Below are positions 1-9,053 of a DNA stretch of 64,000 bases, piece after piece. Positions within the stretch are counted from its first letter, which is position 1. Every line of letters begins with the position of its first letter. The notes beneath the pieces were generated by a model, which saw only the letters and a list, made by a program, of their open reading frames with translations, was not told the DNA's origin and did not search any database. Both the position numbers and the translations under genes were made by a program. Source of the stretch: Hungatella effluvii (GTDB lineage Bacteria > Bacillota > Clostridia > Lachnospirales > Lachnospiraceae); assembly GCF_003201875.1 (NCBI RefSeq), contig NZ_QJKD01000001.1, forward strand, positions 372,001-436,000. Reading direction: 5' to 3'.

Positions 1-64
1 ATAGAAAATGCGAAACAATATCTATTCCCTTCTTGCTCTTTTTTTCATTTTTATATTACATATT

Positions 65-93
65 TTGCTTTTTTCCCCGATTTGTAGTAAAAT
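65..93 (+). promoter_or_regulatory. Sigma-A promoter of the AraC-type gene
   Basis: TTGCTT at 65-70 and TAAAAT at 88-93 are separated by 17 bases. They lie upstream of a GGAG ribosome site at 109-112 and the ATG at 120. Bases 1-64 are AT-rich and show nothing else I can support. Confidence 0.5.
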
Positions 94-119
94 AGAATCA
101 GAAGAAAAGGAGAAATTTT

Positions 120-1076
120 ATGATGAAACCATACTCTGATTCCGTCTTAAACTACGAAAAGGGGTTTTCAATCATCATCAATGAACTGAAAACCCCAGTG
201 GAAAATTCCATCTGCTACTATTTTGATTACGATGCGCGTTCCTACTCTGTAAACATGTCTTTCCCGCATATGCACATGTTTTACGAGATCATGATTCTCT
301 TAAGTCCGAAGGCGTATCATTTTATCGCAGGAAAACCTTACTCCATCATAAACAATGATATCGTCCTGCTGGCTCCGGCCATCCTGCACCAGACGGAGTA
401 CTTACCGGGTCCTCCCAGCGACCGCATCATCATCAATTTCATGGTTCCCAAGCATCTGCTGCTCCACCCGGAAGGATATGACAGGATTCTATCCATCTTT
501 AACGATCCGGTCCCGATTTTCCGTTTTGACTTAGAGCGCCAGAAAACGCTGTTCCAGCTCATCAACCAGCTTACGGAACTAAGCCATACCGTAGAAGATC
601 CCGCTGTCAGAAATATGATGATCAACAACAAATTCACAGAATTTTTGTTCACGCTCTACCAGATGCGGAACGAAAATCTCTATGAATACAATTCCGAGAG
701 AAGCATCAAAGAGAAAATATATACCATCACCAACTACATACAGACGCATTATAACGAGGATCTCTCACTGGCGTACCTGGCCGACAAATTTTTTATCAGC
801 TCCTTCTACCTGTCCCACCAGTTCAAGCTGGTGACCGGCTTCACCGTCGTGCAGTACATCCAGCAGACCCGCGTCAAAAACGCCCAGTACCTGCTGCTAA
901 ACACCAGCCTAAAGATCACCGACATCGCGGAAAAGATCGGTTTCTCCAGCTTTTCCCAGTTCAACCGAGTCTTCCACCGATTCTGCAGCATGTCGCCGTC
1001 CGATTATAAGACCTTTTATAATGAGAATGCGATGCGGGTGAATGCGCCGATGATGTCAACGAAGAGTAATTTATAG
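120..1076 (+). CDS. AraC-family transcriptional regulator
   Basis: A 318-residue cytosolic activator of the usual AraC length. The first ~150 residues look like a cupin-type ligand domain (histidine-rich HMHMFYEIM near residues 43-51). Residues ~200-300 carry the double helix-turn-helix, with the recognisable second motif IAEKIGFSSFSQFNRVFHRF. The start at 120 has GGAG seven bases upstream; a second ATG follows at once, so the start is ambiguous by one codon. It converges on the Asp-box sialidase-like gene and is separated from it by a terminator. Control of that operon is possible, but a divergent regulator at the operon's far end is the better candidate. No effector can be inferred. Confidence 0.9.
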   Translation: MMKPYSDSVLNYEKGFSIIINELKTPVENSICYYFDYDARSYSVNMSFPHMHMFYEIMILLSPKAYHFIAGKPYSIINNDIVLLAPAILHQTEYLPGPPSDRIIINFMVPKHLLLHPEGYDRILSIFNDPVPIFRFDLERQKTLFQLINQLTELSHTVEDPAVRNMMINNKFTEFLFTLYQMRNENLYEYNSERSIKEKIYTITNYIQTHYNEDLSLAYLADKFFISSFYLSHQFKLVTGFTVVQYIQQTRVKNAQYLLLNTSLKITDIAEKIGFSSFSQFNRVFHRFCSMSPSDYKTFYNENAMRVNAPMMSTKSNL

Positions 1077-1081
1077 TGAGA

Positions 1082-1122
1082 AAAGCGTGGGAATACCGTT
1101 TGGAGTTGGTATTTCCACGCTT
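1082..1122. terminator. Bidirectional intrinsic terminator
   Basis: A hairpin with arms AAAGCGTGG-GAATACC and GGTATTTCCACGCTTT and a ten-base loop, followed by a T-rich run on the plus strand. It sits between the convergent AraC and sialidase-like genes, so it probably ends both transcripts. Confidence 0.75.
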
Positions 1123-1136
1123 TATTTTTCTTTTCA

Positions 1137-2303
1137 TTACCTCTGGCAGGGCATTCCGGGATCGCCTTCTGCACCCGGAAGCATTTTTTCTCCCCGGATC
1201 CACGTTTCATCCACGCATACATATTTGACACATCGGCGGTTACCAAAGCTGTAGGCCGCATGGATTTTTCCGTCTTTTGACTGCATCATAACGGGATATT
1301 CATATCGGCGGTTATTGATATCATTAAATTCACCGACGAACCCTTCTCCCAGTTCAATGATACGTTTATAGGGCCATGTCTTCCCACCGTCATCTGAGAT
1401 CGCAAAGGTAACCGGACAGCGCTGATTCGGCCAGACCGTCTTCGCTGTATCATCATTGAATTTTACCGGATTGTAAATAAGAGCCAGACTGCCGCTCTGT
1501 AATTTTATCGAAGAAATGGAAGAATTGTTATTGGGCAGGCAGGTTGGCACCGGACTCGTCCATGTATCCCCATAGTCTTCACTGTATGCAATATAGATGT
1601 GATCCGCAAAACGGCTTCTGAATAAAGCTGTCAATTTCCCCGGAGCCACTTCCATCAGATTGGCATGCACACGGCCGGCACTGTCTGGTATTTCTGTCTC
1701 CCGCCATGTCTTTCCCTCATCATCTGAAATCTGCACCACAGTGATATCACTGCCATTTCTCGACTCATCCGGAAAGCAGATCCAGTTTCCAAACACCCAT
1801 CTTCCATTAGATAAAATCTGTATTTTCTGACGGCAGAAGGAACCCGGCCGGGAAAACATGGTCTCCGTAGGCCCCCAGGTATAGCCGTTGTCCTTAGATA
1901 CTTTTCTCCGTATTTCGGCCGTATACTGCAGATTAAAATTCGGATTGTCATCGGGTGTCCGGGAAGTCTGTGCCGTATACATCAACCAGATTTCTCCTCC
2001 AGGTGTTAAAAAAAGAGAAGGATTCTGCTCTGACCGGGACGGATCATCCGAAACGATCTCTCCCACACTCCATCTGCTTGTCTCTGCCTTTAACCGGGAC
2101 ACGGCAATGCTGATGTCCGCATTTCCTTCATCACTCCCTGCAAACCAGCAGGCCAGCAAATCACCGTCAGGCAGTTCCAGAATATCTGCCGCATGCACAC
2201 TGTCAAACTGGTTGGGAATCAGCGCCTCTATCGTATCCAGCAGATTATTGTGATACAGTCTGCCATCCTCTTCTAAACGGTTCAGTTCCACATATTCTCT
2301 CAT
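1137..2303 (-). CDS. Sialidase-like Asp-box (BNR) protein
   Basis: A 388-residue six-bladed beta-propeller candidate of the BNR_2/exo-alpha-sialidase superfamily. Four Asp-box motifs are visible: SKDNGYTW, SDDEGKTW, SEDYGDTW and SDDGGKTW. There is no signal peptide or membrane segment, so it should act in the cytosol on an imported oligosaccharide or glycoside. It is the last gene of an eight-gene minus-strand operon, 17 bases after a sugar permease, with GAGGAG eight bases before the ATG. The BNR superfamily also contains enzymes that do not act on sialic acid (for example GH145-type and other exo-glycosidases). The substrate is therefore uncertain, and the kinase/PdxA2 neighbours argue against ordinary sialic acid catabolism. 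Confidence 0.8.
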   Translation of the reverse strand: MREYVELNRLEEDGRLYHNNLLDTIEALIPNQFDSVHAADILELPDGDLLACWFAGSDEGNADISIAVSRLKAETSRWSVGEIVSDDPSRSEQNPSLFLTPGGEIWLMYTAQTSRTPDDNPNFNLQYTAEIRRKVSKDNGYTWGPTETMFSRPGSFCRQKIQILSNGRWVFGNWICFPDESRNGSDITVVQISDDEGKTWRETEIPDSAGRVHANLMEVAPGKLTALFRSRFADHIYIAYSEDYGDTWTSPVPTCLPNNNSSISSIKLQSGSLALIYNPVKFNDDTAKTVWPNQRCPVTFAISDDGGKTWPYKRIIELGEGFVGEFNDINNRRYEYPVMMQSKDGKIHAAYSFGNRRCVKYVCVDETWIRGEKMLPGAEGDPGMPCQR

Positions 2304-2320
2304 AATTCACTCCTCACTCT

Positions 2321-3199
2321 CTAGCCTTTTACTGCCCCAATCATAATACCTTTTTTAAAGTATTTCTGAACAAACGGATATACCATTACGATCGGCAGCA
2401 TCGATACAAATATGGCCGCAGCCTTCAAATTCTGCTGATTTAACGTAACGCCATTTAAAATAACGTTTTTAAAAGCCGTACTCGTTCCTGCATCCGCAAT
2501 TACTACCTCTTTTAACACCTGCTGAATCACCTTAAAATTATCTGTTTTCAGATAAATCTGGGGAATCAGATATTGATTCCAAATAGATACCGCATAAAAG
2601 GTTCCTATGGTTGCCATAATTGTCTTCGACAGAGGAAAATACAGCCTGGTCAGAATCGTCCAGTCATTGGCCCCATCCACCACAGCAGCCTCCTCCAGCT
2701 CTCCCGGAATTCCTTCAATAAAGGTCTTTGTTATAATCAGGAACTGCGTATTGATGGCACCCGGAATAATCATGACCCATGGATTATCGATAAATCCCAG
2801 TTTATTATAAATGATATACTGCGGAATAATTCCGGCATCAAAGACCCATGTAACGATGAAGGCTCCCATCAGGAGATATCTGCCTTTCAGCCTGGGCCTG
2901 GAGAGCGCGTAAGCGGTCACATAGGTTGTCAGTATCGCAACAATTGTTCCTCCAAAAGTATACAGAAATGAGTTTCTAAGCCCGGTCCATACATGGAACT
3001 TTGTGCTTCCCATGATATATTTAAAGGCTTCTAAATTAAATCCCTTCGGGAGAAAGCTGACCTCTCCCCTCTGAAGATACGTTCCGTTGCTACATGCTAC
3101 AAAAAAGACATACAGGAAAGGATAGATACAGATCACTGCTACCAGCAGCAGGATTATATTATTAATAATATCAAATACCTGCACTTTTTTTCTTTTCAT
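2321..3199 (-). CDS. CUT1 ABC sugar permease (LplC/YtcP type)
   Basis: A 292-residue inner-membrane permease with about six hydrophobic spans. The EAA loop EEAAVVDGANDWTILTRLYFPLS is present, where the ATPase docks, and the C-terminus KGIMIGAVKG is typical of this family. AAGGAG lies nine bases before the ATG. It pairs with the LplB-type permease immediately upstream and the lipoprotein beyond it. No ATPase gene lies in the operon; such CUT1 systems in Firmicutes usually share an MsmX-type ATPase encoded elsewhere. The LplABC/YtcQP subgroup usually moves oligosaccharides or uronic-acid-containing glycans. Confidence 0.9.
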   Translation of the reverse strand: MKRKKVQVFDIINNIILLLVAVICIYPFLYVFFVACSNGTYLQRGEVSFLPKGFNLEAFKYIMGSTKFHVWTGLRNSFLYTFGGTIVAILTTYVTAYALSRPRLKGRYLLMGAFIVTWVFDAGIIPQYIIYNKLGFIDNPWVMIIPGAINTQFLIITKTFIEGIPGELEEAAVVDGANDWTILTRLYFPLSKTIMATIGTFYAVSIWNQYLIPQIYLKTDNFKVIQQVLKEVVIADAGTSTAFKNVILNGVTLNQQNLKAAAIFVSMLPIVMVYPFVQKYFKKGIMIGAVKG

Positions 3200-3216
3200 G
3201 CTCCATTTCTCCTTTC

Positions 3217-4191
3217 CTAAAATAGTCTTGTCTCAGCAAATCTATCCGCCATTTTATTCACGAAACTAACCATGACAAAAGCAATCACAGATTTTAATAT
3301 ATTCACTGCCGTTCCGTAGCTGTAGTCCGGGAATCCCTTGGATTCAAAGGCGATTCTATATACGTAGGTCTGAATAACATCGGCCGTATCATATACACTG
3401 CTGTTGTACATCAAAAGAATACGATCCAGATTAACCGTGAAAATGTTTCCTACACTGATAATCAGCATGACTATAATGGAAGTAGAGATGCAGGGCAGTG
3501 TAATCCGTAACATTTTATCCCACCGGTTCGCGCCGTCCACTTCTGCTGCCTCATATAAAGAAGGATCGATATTCATCATAGCTGCAATATAAATAATTGC
3601 AGAGTAACCGAATGTCTGCCATATTTCCAAAATCACGTACAGTGGCCGGAACCAGCCTGGCTTGGCCATAAAATTAACGGAGCTGCCCCCCAGACTCCTG
3701 ATGATGTTGTTCACAATTCCTGAGCTTGGAGAAAGGATCGTATAAAGGATACTGACCATGACTGCCGCTGATATAAAATAAGGAAGAAAGCTCAAAGACT
3801 GCACTGTAGACCGAACCCATTTCTGCCTGATCTCATTAAGAAACAGAGAGAAAATAATCGGGATTGGAAACACAACTACAATTGTCAGCACAGCCAGTAT
3901 AATGGTGTTCATAAAAACCTTGGGAATATAGGGATCTGTGAAAATTCTTTTAAAATTATCCAGCCCTACCCACTTACTTCCCAAGATCCCCTGGAAAGCA
4001 CTAAACTTTTCAAAGGCGATTACCATACCTCCAACAGGTCCTATTTTAAACAGGATAAGACTCAGAAGGCCGGGAAGCAGCAGCAGATATAAAATCCAGT
4101 TTCTCCTGATATCCTTTACAAACCTCTGTGAAAAACTCCCCTTTTTCCGCCGGGGCGGCAAAGCCGCCCCTCCTTTTTTCTTTCCAGCCAT
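3217..4191 (-). CDS. CUT1 ABC sugar permease (LplB type)
   Basis: A permease of 324 residues from the start chosen here, MAGKKKGG, which has AAGGAGATCAGG directly before it. An upstream in-frame ATG at 4272 lies inside the preceding lipoprotein gene and is rejected. A basic cytosolic N-terminus is followed by about six membrane spans and the EAA loop YEAAEVDGANRWDKMLRITLP. It lies 19 bases after the lipoprotein gene and 17 bases before the partner permease, so the three form one transporter. The substrate is probably the glycoside handled by the sialidase-like protein. Confidence 0.9.
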   Translation of the reverse strand: MAGKKKGGAALPPRRKKGSFSQRFVKDIRRNWILYLLLLPGLLSLILFKIGPVGGMVIAFEKFSAFQGILGSKWVGLDNFKRIFTDPYIPKVFMNTIILAVLTIVVVFPIPIIFSLFLNEIRQKWVRSTVQSLSFLPYFISAAVMVSILYTILSPSSGIVNNIIRSLGGSSVNFMAKPGWFRPLYVILEIWQTFGYSAIIYIAAMMNIDPSLYEAAEVDGANRWDKMLRITLPCISTSIIVMLIISVGNIFTVNLDRILLMYNSSVYDTADVIQTYVYRIAFESKGFPDYSYGTAVNILKSVIAFVMVSFVNKMADRFAETRLF

Positions 4192-4210
4192 CCTGATCTC
4201 CTTTCCAAAC

Positions 4211-5842
4211 TTAATTATCGAATGTTGCCCGATAAGCGTCCAGCTGAATCTCTTCAATCCTGGACAGTCCAAGACTGTTCATCTCATCCTGGAAGGCTTT
4301 CCATGTATCTGCATTGAATTCCTTATTTCCTGTGACAAAAGATACGATACCGGCAATTTCAGCATCAAAGACCGTTGCTACCAGATTGGATAATTCCTCT
4401 GTCTGTTCTGCTGTATATTTGATATTGTAGGACTCCATCATATTTTCTTCCGTATTAATCCTCTGTGCCGCTTCTGCAATCAAAGGAGAATTCCATGCAA
4501 AGAATGCCTCATTATCAACCGGCTTGCAAACGGTAAATCTATCACTTAAGAAAGACCATCTCTTCTCTCCTTCCGGAGTTGCCTCTTCCTTGGCATAATC
4601 AACGATAAACTTTTGGGAACCGTCGCCTTCTGTTTCGAAGCTTTCCCCTTCTACTCCATAATTCGCTAAGATAACGCCATCCTCACTGTAAAAATAATCA
4701 ATAAAGGTAAGAATTGTTTTGATTTTCTCTTCACTGCACTGAGCATTGACAGCCGTAACACATTCTTCATTATATTTACAGCTGCTGGTCCCTTTTAATA
4801 CTTTTCCATTTTCATCCTGGAACATGTTCATAACACCCATCTGATAATCCGGATCCGCATCTACGCCGCCGTTTGCCATAAACCATTCGGCTCTGTTGTA
4901 ATAGTCGTATTCAAAGGTTCCATTTCCGTTGATCATTGCAGCTTCCCAGTCACCCTCCGTACGGGTATTGGCAGCAAACTCCGGATTGATCAGCCCTTCA
5001 TCATACCAGGTTTTCATAGTCTCTACCATGGTATATGCCCTGTCATCCATAATATCCAACGAACCATCCTTCTGATGACCTACATATATTCCGTTGGATT
5101 CTTCCGACGATATATTGCTGGGGCAGCCGAACCATGCAGCAAAACGGATAGGATTTTCTCTGCCCTCCAGAGGATAGTAGTTCGGGTTGTCCTTTCCATA
5201 ATGTGCTTTCAGCGTTCGCATGGCTTCTGTAAAATCTTGAACCGTCTTAATCGAATTTACATCAATGCCTGCTTTTTCGAGGTGATCGGCACGGTAAGCC
5301 AGATAATCCGTAAAAATAGGGGATTCCTTTACAAGTCCATAGATCGCTCCGTTCTCATCTGTGACCAGAGCTGCGTAATCCGGGTTGTCATCGATATACT
5401 TCTGCAAATTAGGCGCGTATTTTTTTATGTAAGGAGCAAGATCCACAAATGCCCCCTGCGGTCCATAAACATTGGTCTGTACCAGCTTGGTCATCACCGC
5501 ATCCGGAAGAGTTTTGGAAATAATTCTCTGATCTACCTCCGCATACACGTCATTAAAGTCATCAGGTCCTTCCACATATTCTACATGAATTCCCGTATTT
5601 GCTTCTGCCGCGTCATACCATTTGAGTTCTTTGATCCAGTCTACATAGGTATTTCGCATAAACATGGTATAGCTGTTGCCGCCGTCGGCTGTATCCTTTC
5701 CATCATTTGATTTTTCAGTTACTGATTCTCCCCCCGTGTTTGCTGTACTCCCCTGCTGTTCCGCCGCCTTGCTTCCACAGCCAGCCAGCATTGTTCCCAT
5801 CATTGCAACAGTCAAAATTACAGATACCATTTTCCTTCTCAT
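4211..5842 (-). CDS. Extracellular sugar-binding lipoprotein of the ABC importer
   Basis: A 543-residue solute-binding protein of the large LplA/YtcQ class. The signal peptide ends in the lipobox MLAGC, with Cys22 as the lipidated residue, followed by a low-complexity linker rich in Glu, Asn and Gly. Its ATG overlaps the stop of the upstream pdxA2 gene (ATGA), so translation is probably coupled. It is the capture component for the two permeases that follow. The long form (over 500 residues) is typical of binders for oligosaccharides rather than monosaccharides. Confidence 0.9.
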   Translation of the reverse strand: MRRKMVSVILTVAMMGTMLAGCGSKAAEQQGSTANTGGESVTEKSNDGKDTADGGNSYTMFMRNTYVDWIKELKWYDAAEANTGIHVEYVEGPDDFNDVYAEVDQRIISKTLPDAVMTKLVQTNVYGPQGAFVDLAPYIKKYAPNLQKYIDDNPDYAALVTDENGAIYGLVKESPIFTDYLAYRADHLEKAGIDVNSIKTVQDFTEAMRTLKAHYGKDNPNYYPLEGRENPIRFAAWFGCPSNISSEESNGIYVGHQKDGSLDIMDDRAYTMVETMKTWYDEGLINPEFAANTRTEGDWEAAMINGNGTFEYDYYNRAEWFMANGGVDADPDYQMGVMNMFQDENGKVLKGTSSCKYNEECVTAVNAQCSEEKIKTILTFIDYFYSEDGVILANYGVEGESFETEGDGSQKFIVDYAKEEATPEGEKRWSFLSDRFTVCKPVDNEAFFAWNSPLIAEAAQRINTEENMMESYNIKYTAEQTEELSNLVATVFDAEIAGIVSFVTGNKEFNADTWKAFQDEMNSLGLSRIEEIQLDAYRATFDN

Positions 5843-6909
5843 TCTCGTTCCTCCTGGGATAATAATGTTGTTGATGTACTTTTTCGCCTGCCATCCGCGA
5901 ATCTCACTGCATAATCGATCGCATTCAACAGGCTAAGTTCATTTGCAGTTCCGGTCCCGGCCTGATCAAAGGCCGTTCCATGATCCACGCTGGTCCTTAT
6001 AATCGGAAGTCCCAGAGTGATATTCACTCCTTCCACCGCGTCCCATTTCTGTTCTTCCTGATTGTATACAAATCCGACGACCTTGAGTGGAATGTGGCCC
6101 TGATCGTGATACATGGCAACCACCACATCGTACCAGCCCCCCCGGGCTTTTGAAAATATGGTGTCGGCCGGTATCGGGCCCTCCGTATTGATGCCTTCCG
6201 CTCTCGCTTCCTCAACAGCCGGAATAATCTCTTCTATCTCTTCTCTTCCAAACAGTCCATTCTCACCGCAGTGAGGATTAAGGCCCGCGACTCCAATGCG
6301 CGGATTCCCGATTCCCATGTCCTTACACGCCTGTTCCGCAATCCGGATGACCTCTATAATCCGGTCTTTTTTCACGCGGTCACACGCCTCTCTCAAGGCT
6401 ACATGGGTGGACACATGTACCACCCGCAGATTTTTATGTGCAAGCATCATCGTATATTTTTCGGTTCCGGTGAACTCCGCATAGATTTCCGTATGTCCGG
6501 AATAGTGACGTCCCGCCAGATTAAGCGCTTCCTTATTCAGGGCATTCGTCACGGTCGCATCCACCTCCCCGGCCATAGCCAGCCCGATGGCCTTTTTTAC
6601 ATACTGAAAGGCAGCTTCCCCCGCCACGGCGGACACCTTGCCGATGGCCAGCGTCTCCGTATCCACGTTCTTCATGTCTATGACATCGATACAGCCGGGA
6701 CGGTACTCTCCTTCAGACGGATTTTCAATTCCATTGATCCGGATCGACCGTCTGCCGACTATCTGTGCCGCGTTCTTCAGGACACGGACATCTCCAATCA
6801 CCAAAGGGCGGCATTTTTCACTGACCGGGTGATCCGCCAGTGCTTTCACTGTTATCTCCGGACCGATTCCAGCCGGATCACCGAGTGTTATGCCAATTAA
6901 TGGTCTCAT
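5839..6909 (-). CDS. pdxA2: PdxA2-family 4-phosphoerythronate/threonate dehydrogenase
   Basis: A 356-residue metal- and NAD-dependent dehydrogenase of the PdxA family. It carries the opening motif GITLGDPAGIGPEI, the metal-site histidines in HYSGHTEIYAEF and AMYHDQGHIPLK, and the C-terminal RTSVDHGTAFD. No other vitamin B6 gene is nearby and a DUF1537 kinase shares the operon. It is therefore best read as PdxA2, which oxidises and decarboxylates 4-phospho-D-threonate or 4-phospho-D-erythronate to dihydroxyacetone phosphate. It follows the DapA-family gene by 14 bases and overlaps the lipoprotein gene by four. Exact acid stereochemistry is not predictable from sequence. Confidence 0.85.
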   Translation of the reverse strand: MRPLIGITLGDPAGIGPEITVKALADHPVSEKCRPLVIGDVRVLKNAAQIVGRRSIRINGIENPSEGEYRPGCIDVIDMKNVDTETLAIGKVSAVAGEAAFQYVKKAIGLAMAGEVDATVTNALNKEALNLAGRHYSGHTEIYAEFTGTEKYTMMLAHKNLRVVHVSTHVALREACDRVKKDRIIEVIRIAEQACKDMGIGNPRIGVAGLNPHCGENGLFGREEIEEIIPAVEEARAEGINTEGPIPADTIFSKARGGWYDVVVAMYHDQGHIPLKVVGFVYNQEEQKWDAVEGVNITLGLPIIRTSVDHGTAFDQAGTGTANELSLLNAIDYAVRFADGRRKSTSTTLLSQEERE

Positions 6910-6923
6910 AGTTTCGTTCCTTT

Positions 6924-7817
6924 CTACTCCATTCCAGCTTCTCGGTTTTCATCGATTACACGTCTTATGGCCTCCAGTCCCTCCGGGGAGATTCGGTCAA
7001 ACGGTGCGCGGCATTTACCGACGGGATACCCCAGCATTGCAACCGCGGTTTTTACGATTGTATTGGGATTTCCGTATTTGAAGCAATCCCGGAAGGAACG
7101 AATGGAGTCCTGAGCCTCTCTCGCTCCCTCTAAATCTCCCTGCATAAACCGCTCATAGATGGCCGTCATCGTCCCCGGATAGACATTGGCACATCCTGCG
7201 ATACCTCCGCCGCCTCCTGCAAGCAGGTTCCAGTATATCAGGGAATCATTGCCGGAAAGCACCGTGAAGTCCTTCCCCCTCGTTCGCTCCAGATACTGGA
7301 GCATATTGTCAAAGCTGCCGCTGGAATCCTTGGCTCCTGCAATGTTGTCGACCTCGGACAGCCGCTCTACCAGAGCCGGAGAAAGGCTGTTGCCCGTTCT
7401 TGCCGGAATGTTATAGAGGACCACCGGGATTTTTACAGCCTTTGCCACCGCACAGTAATGTTCATACAGCTCTTCATCGGACGCTTTGGCAAACCACGGC
7501 GTAATCACAGACAGGACATCTGCCCCCAGTGACTCCGCCATCCGGCACATCCGGATCGTATCCTTCGTCCCGATGCATCCGCTTCCCGCATAGACGGGAA
7601 CCCGTCCGTCCGTTTCCTGGATTACGATGGACAGAACCCGCTCCTTTTCCTTTTCAGTCAATATGTAGCCTTCTCCGTTTGTTCCGAACGGAAACAGTCC
7701 GTGTACCCCCGCCTCGATCAGGCGGTTCACCTGCCGTCTCAGTTCCGGTTCATTGATGGATTCATCCTCATTCATCGGAGTGATGATGGGAGGAATAATA
7801 CCTTTCAGGACAGTCAT
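6924..7817 (-). CDS. DapA/NanA-family pyruvate-type aldolase
   Basis: A class I aldolase of 297 residues from the start MTVLKGIIPP, which has AGAGGGG seven to eight bases upstream; an ATG eight codons earlier lacks a ribosome site. The TIM-barrel family residues are present: Tyr135 in VVLYNIPARTG and Schiff-base Lys163 in IAGAKDSSGSF. The substrate loop reads FGTNGEGY. Family members include dihydrodipicolinate synthase, N-acetylneuraminate lyase and 2-keto-3-deoxy-sugar-acid aldolases. Lysine biosynthesis is unlikely in this catabolic operon. With a sialidase-like protein and PdxA2/kinase as neighbours, it probably splits a keto-deoxy acid into pyruvate and an aldehyde, but the substrate is unknown. 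Confidence 0.85.
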   Translation of the reverse strand: MTVLKGIIPPIITPMNEDESINEPELRRQVNRLIEAGVHGLFPFGTNGEGYILTEKEKERVLSIVIQETDGRVPVYAGSGCIGTKDTIRMCRMAESLGADVLSVITPWFAKASDEELYEHYCAVAKAVKIPVVLYNIPARTGNSLSPALVERLSEVDNIAGAKDSSGSFDNMLQYLERTRGKDFTVLSGNDSLIYWNLLAGGGGGIAGCANVYPGTMTAIYERFMQGDLEGAREAQDSIRSFRDCFKYGNPNTIVKTAVAMLGYPVGKCRAPFDRISPEGLEAIRRVIDENREAGME

Positions 7818-7892
7818 CAAATTTCCCCTCTCTCGTATCAAGTGCCTCCCGGCGTATTTACGCCGGGAGGTACTAGTCTGCCGCGCCCCATT

Positions 7893-9053
7893 CTATCCAT
7901 GCATTACTTCTAAATACAGTCTGCGGGCATCCTCGTGTGTTATCTCTCTCTTATTATTATTCAGCAGCCGTTTTACATCCATTCCGGCATTCACCAGCTC
8001 TTCCAACGCATCCGTCCCAATCCCGAATGTCGACAGAGAGGACGGTATTTCCAGCCGCCGGATAATTTCCTCCATGCGTTTCAGGAGCCTGTCCGCCTTT
8101 TCCTCGTCTGTTATCTGCAGCTCTTTTCCAACAACCGTATCATACAGTTCTGCAAATTCCTTCAGACAAGCCGATTTATTAAACCGCATAACCGGGAGCA
8201 GCAGCATGGCATTGGAAACACCGTGGGGGATATGATACTTTCCTCCCAGCGGATAGGACAGGGCATGTACCGCGGTGGTCCCCGATGAGGAAATCGCAGC
8301 GCCCGCGTAAAATGCGGCAATTAACATATTTGTCTTTGCTTCTTCCGCCTCTGGATCTTCACAAGCCGCCTCGATATTGTCAAAAATCAGTTTTGCGGCC
8401 TCCTTCGCAAACAAGTTGCTGAAAGGGTTCGCTTTATTCGAAGTAAAGCATTCCACCGCGTGCGCCATTGCGTCGACTCCCGTAGCTGCCGCGATCTTCC
8501 TGGGAAGATTCTTTAAAAGGCTGCCATCCAGAATCACGTAATCCGGGATCATCTCCGGGTTCACGATACCGACCTTCAACTGCTTTTCCGGCACTGCCAC
8601 AATGCTGTTCATCGTAGCCTCAGAACCGGTTCCTGCTGTCGTTGGAATCATGAGCGTTGGAACACACTTTCTTCCAAGCCCCGGATCTTCCAGCAGCTGT
8701 CTGACTGTCAGAGAACCGTCGGCCGTAATGGAAGCCAGTTTTGCCACATCCATGACGCTTCCTCCACCTGCGGCCACGATGAAATCGGCGCCTGTCCGGC
8801 GAAAGCGTTCCATTACCTGCTCCGCCTCGTCACAATTCGGTTCGGCAGGCAGATCTGTGATCACCACCGTCTCTACCCCGGCCTCATTTAAAATTTCCAG
8901 CGGAATCTTTAACAGACCGGCCTGTTCCACTCCCCGATCCGTAAACAGGGCTGCTTTCTTAAATCTTCCTTCCGTAATTTCTCTGATCTTACGGAGTGCT
9001 CCCCGGCCGCTGTAGACAGCTCCCGGCATTGTAATTGAATAATGATCCGGCAT
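7893..9053 (-). CDS. Iron-containing (group III) alcohol dehydrogenase
   Basis: A 386-residue NAD(P)-dependent dehydrogenase. The Rossmann motif GGGSVMDVAK is near residues 97-105. The metal ligands Asp194, His198 (VDAMAHAVECF), His263 (VHALSYPLGG) and His277 (YHIPHGVSNA) are all present, so it should be active. The ATG has GGAGG upstream. Its first 65 bases overlap the 3' end of the kinase gene in a different frame. In this operon it could reduce the aldehyde made by the aldolase or oxidise a hydroxy acid; the sequence does not decide which. Some group III members act on hydroxy acids or lactaldehyde. Confidence 0.85.
   Translation of the reverse strand: MPDHYSITMPGAVYSGRGALRKIREITEGRFKKAALFTDRGVEQAGLLKIPLEILNEAGVETVVITDLPAEPNCDEAEQVMERFRRTGADFIVAAGGGSVMDVAKLASITADGSLTVRQLLEDPGLGRKCVPTLMIPTTAGTGSEATMNSIVAVPEKQLKVGIVNPEMIPDYVILDGSLLKNLPRKIAAATGVDAMAHAVECFTSNKANPFSNLFAKEAAKLIFDNIEAACEDPEAEEAKTNMLIAAFYAGAAISSSGTTAVHALSYPLGGKYHIPHGVSNAMLLLPVMRFNKSACLKEFAELYDTVVGKELQITDEEKADRLLKRMEEIIRRLEIPSSLSTFGIGTDALEELVNAGMDVKRLLNNNKREITHEDARRLYLEVMHG

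Noticed and set aside
5839..6909. Vitamin B6 biosynthesis role for the PdxA-family protein
   Set aside because: No pdxJ or other B6 gene is nearby, and the DUF1537 kinase in the same operon supports the PdxA2 catabolic role.
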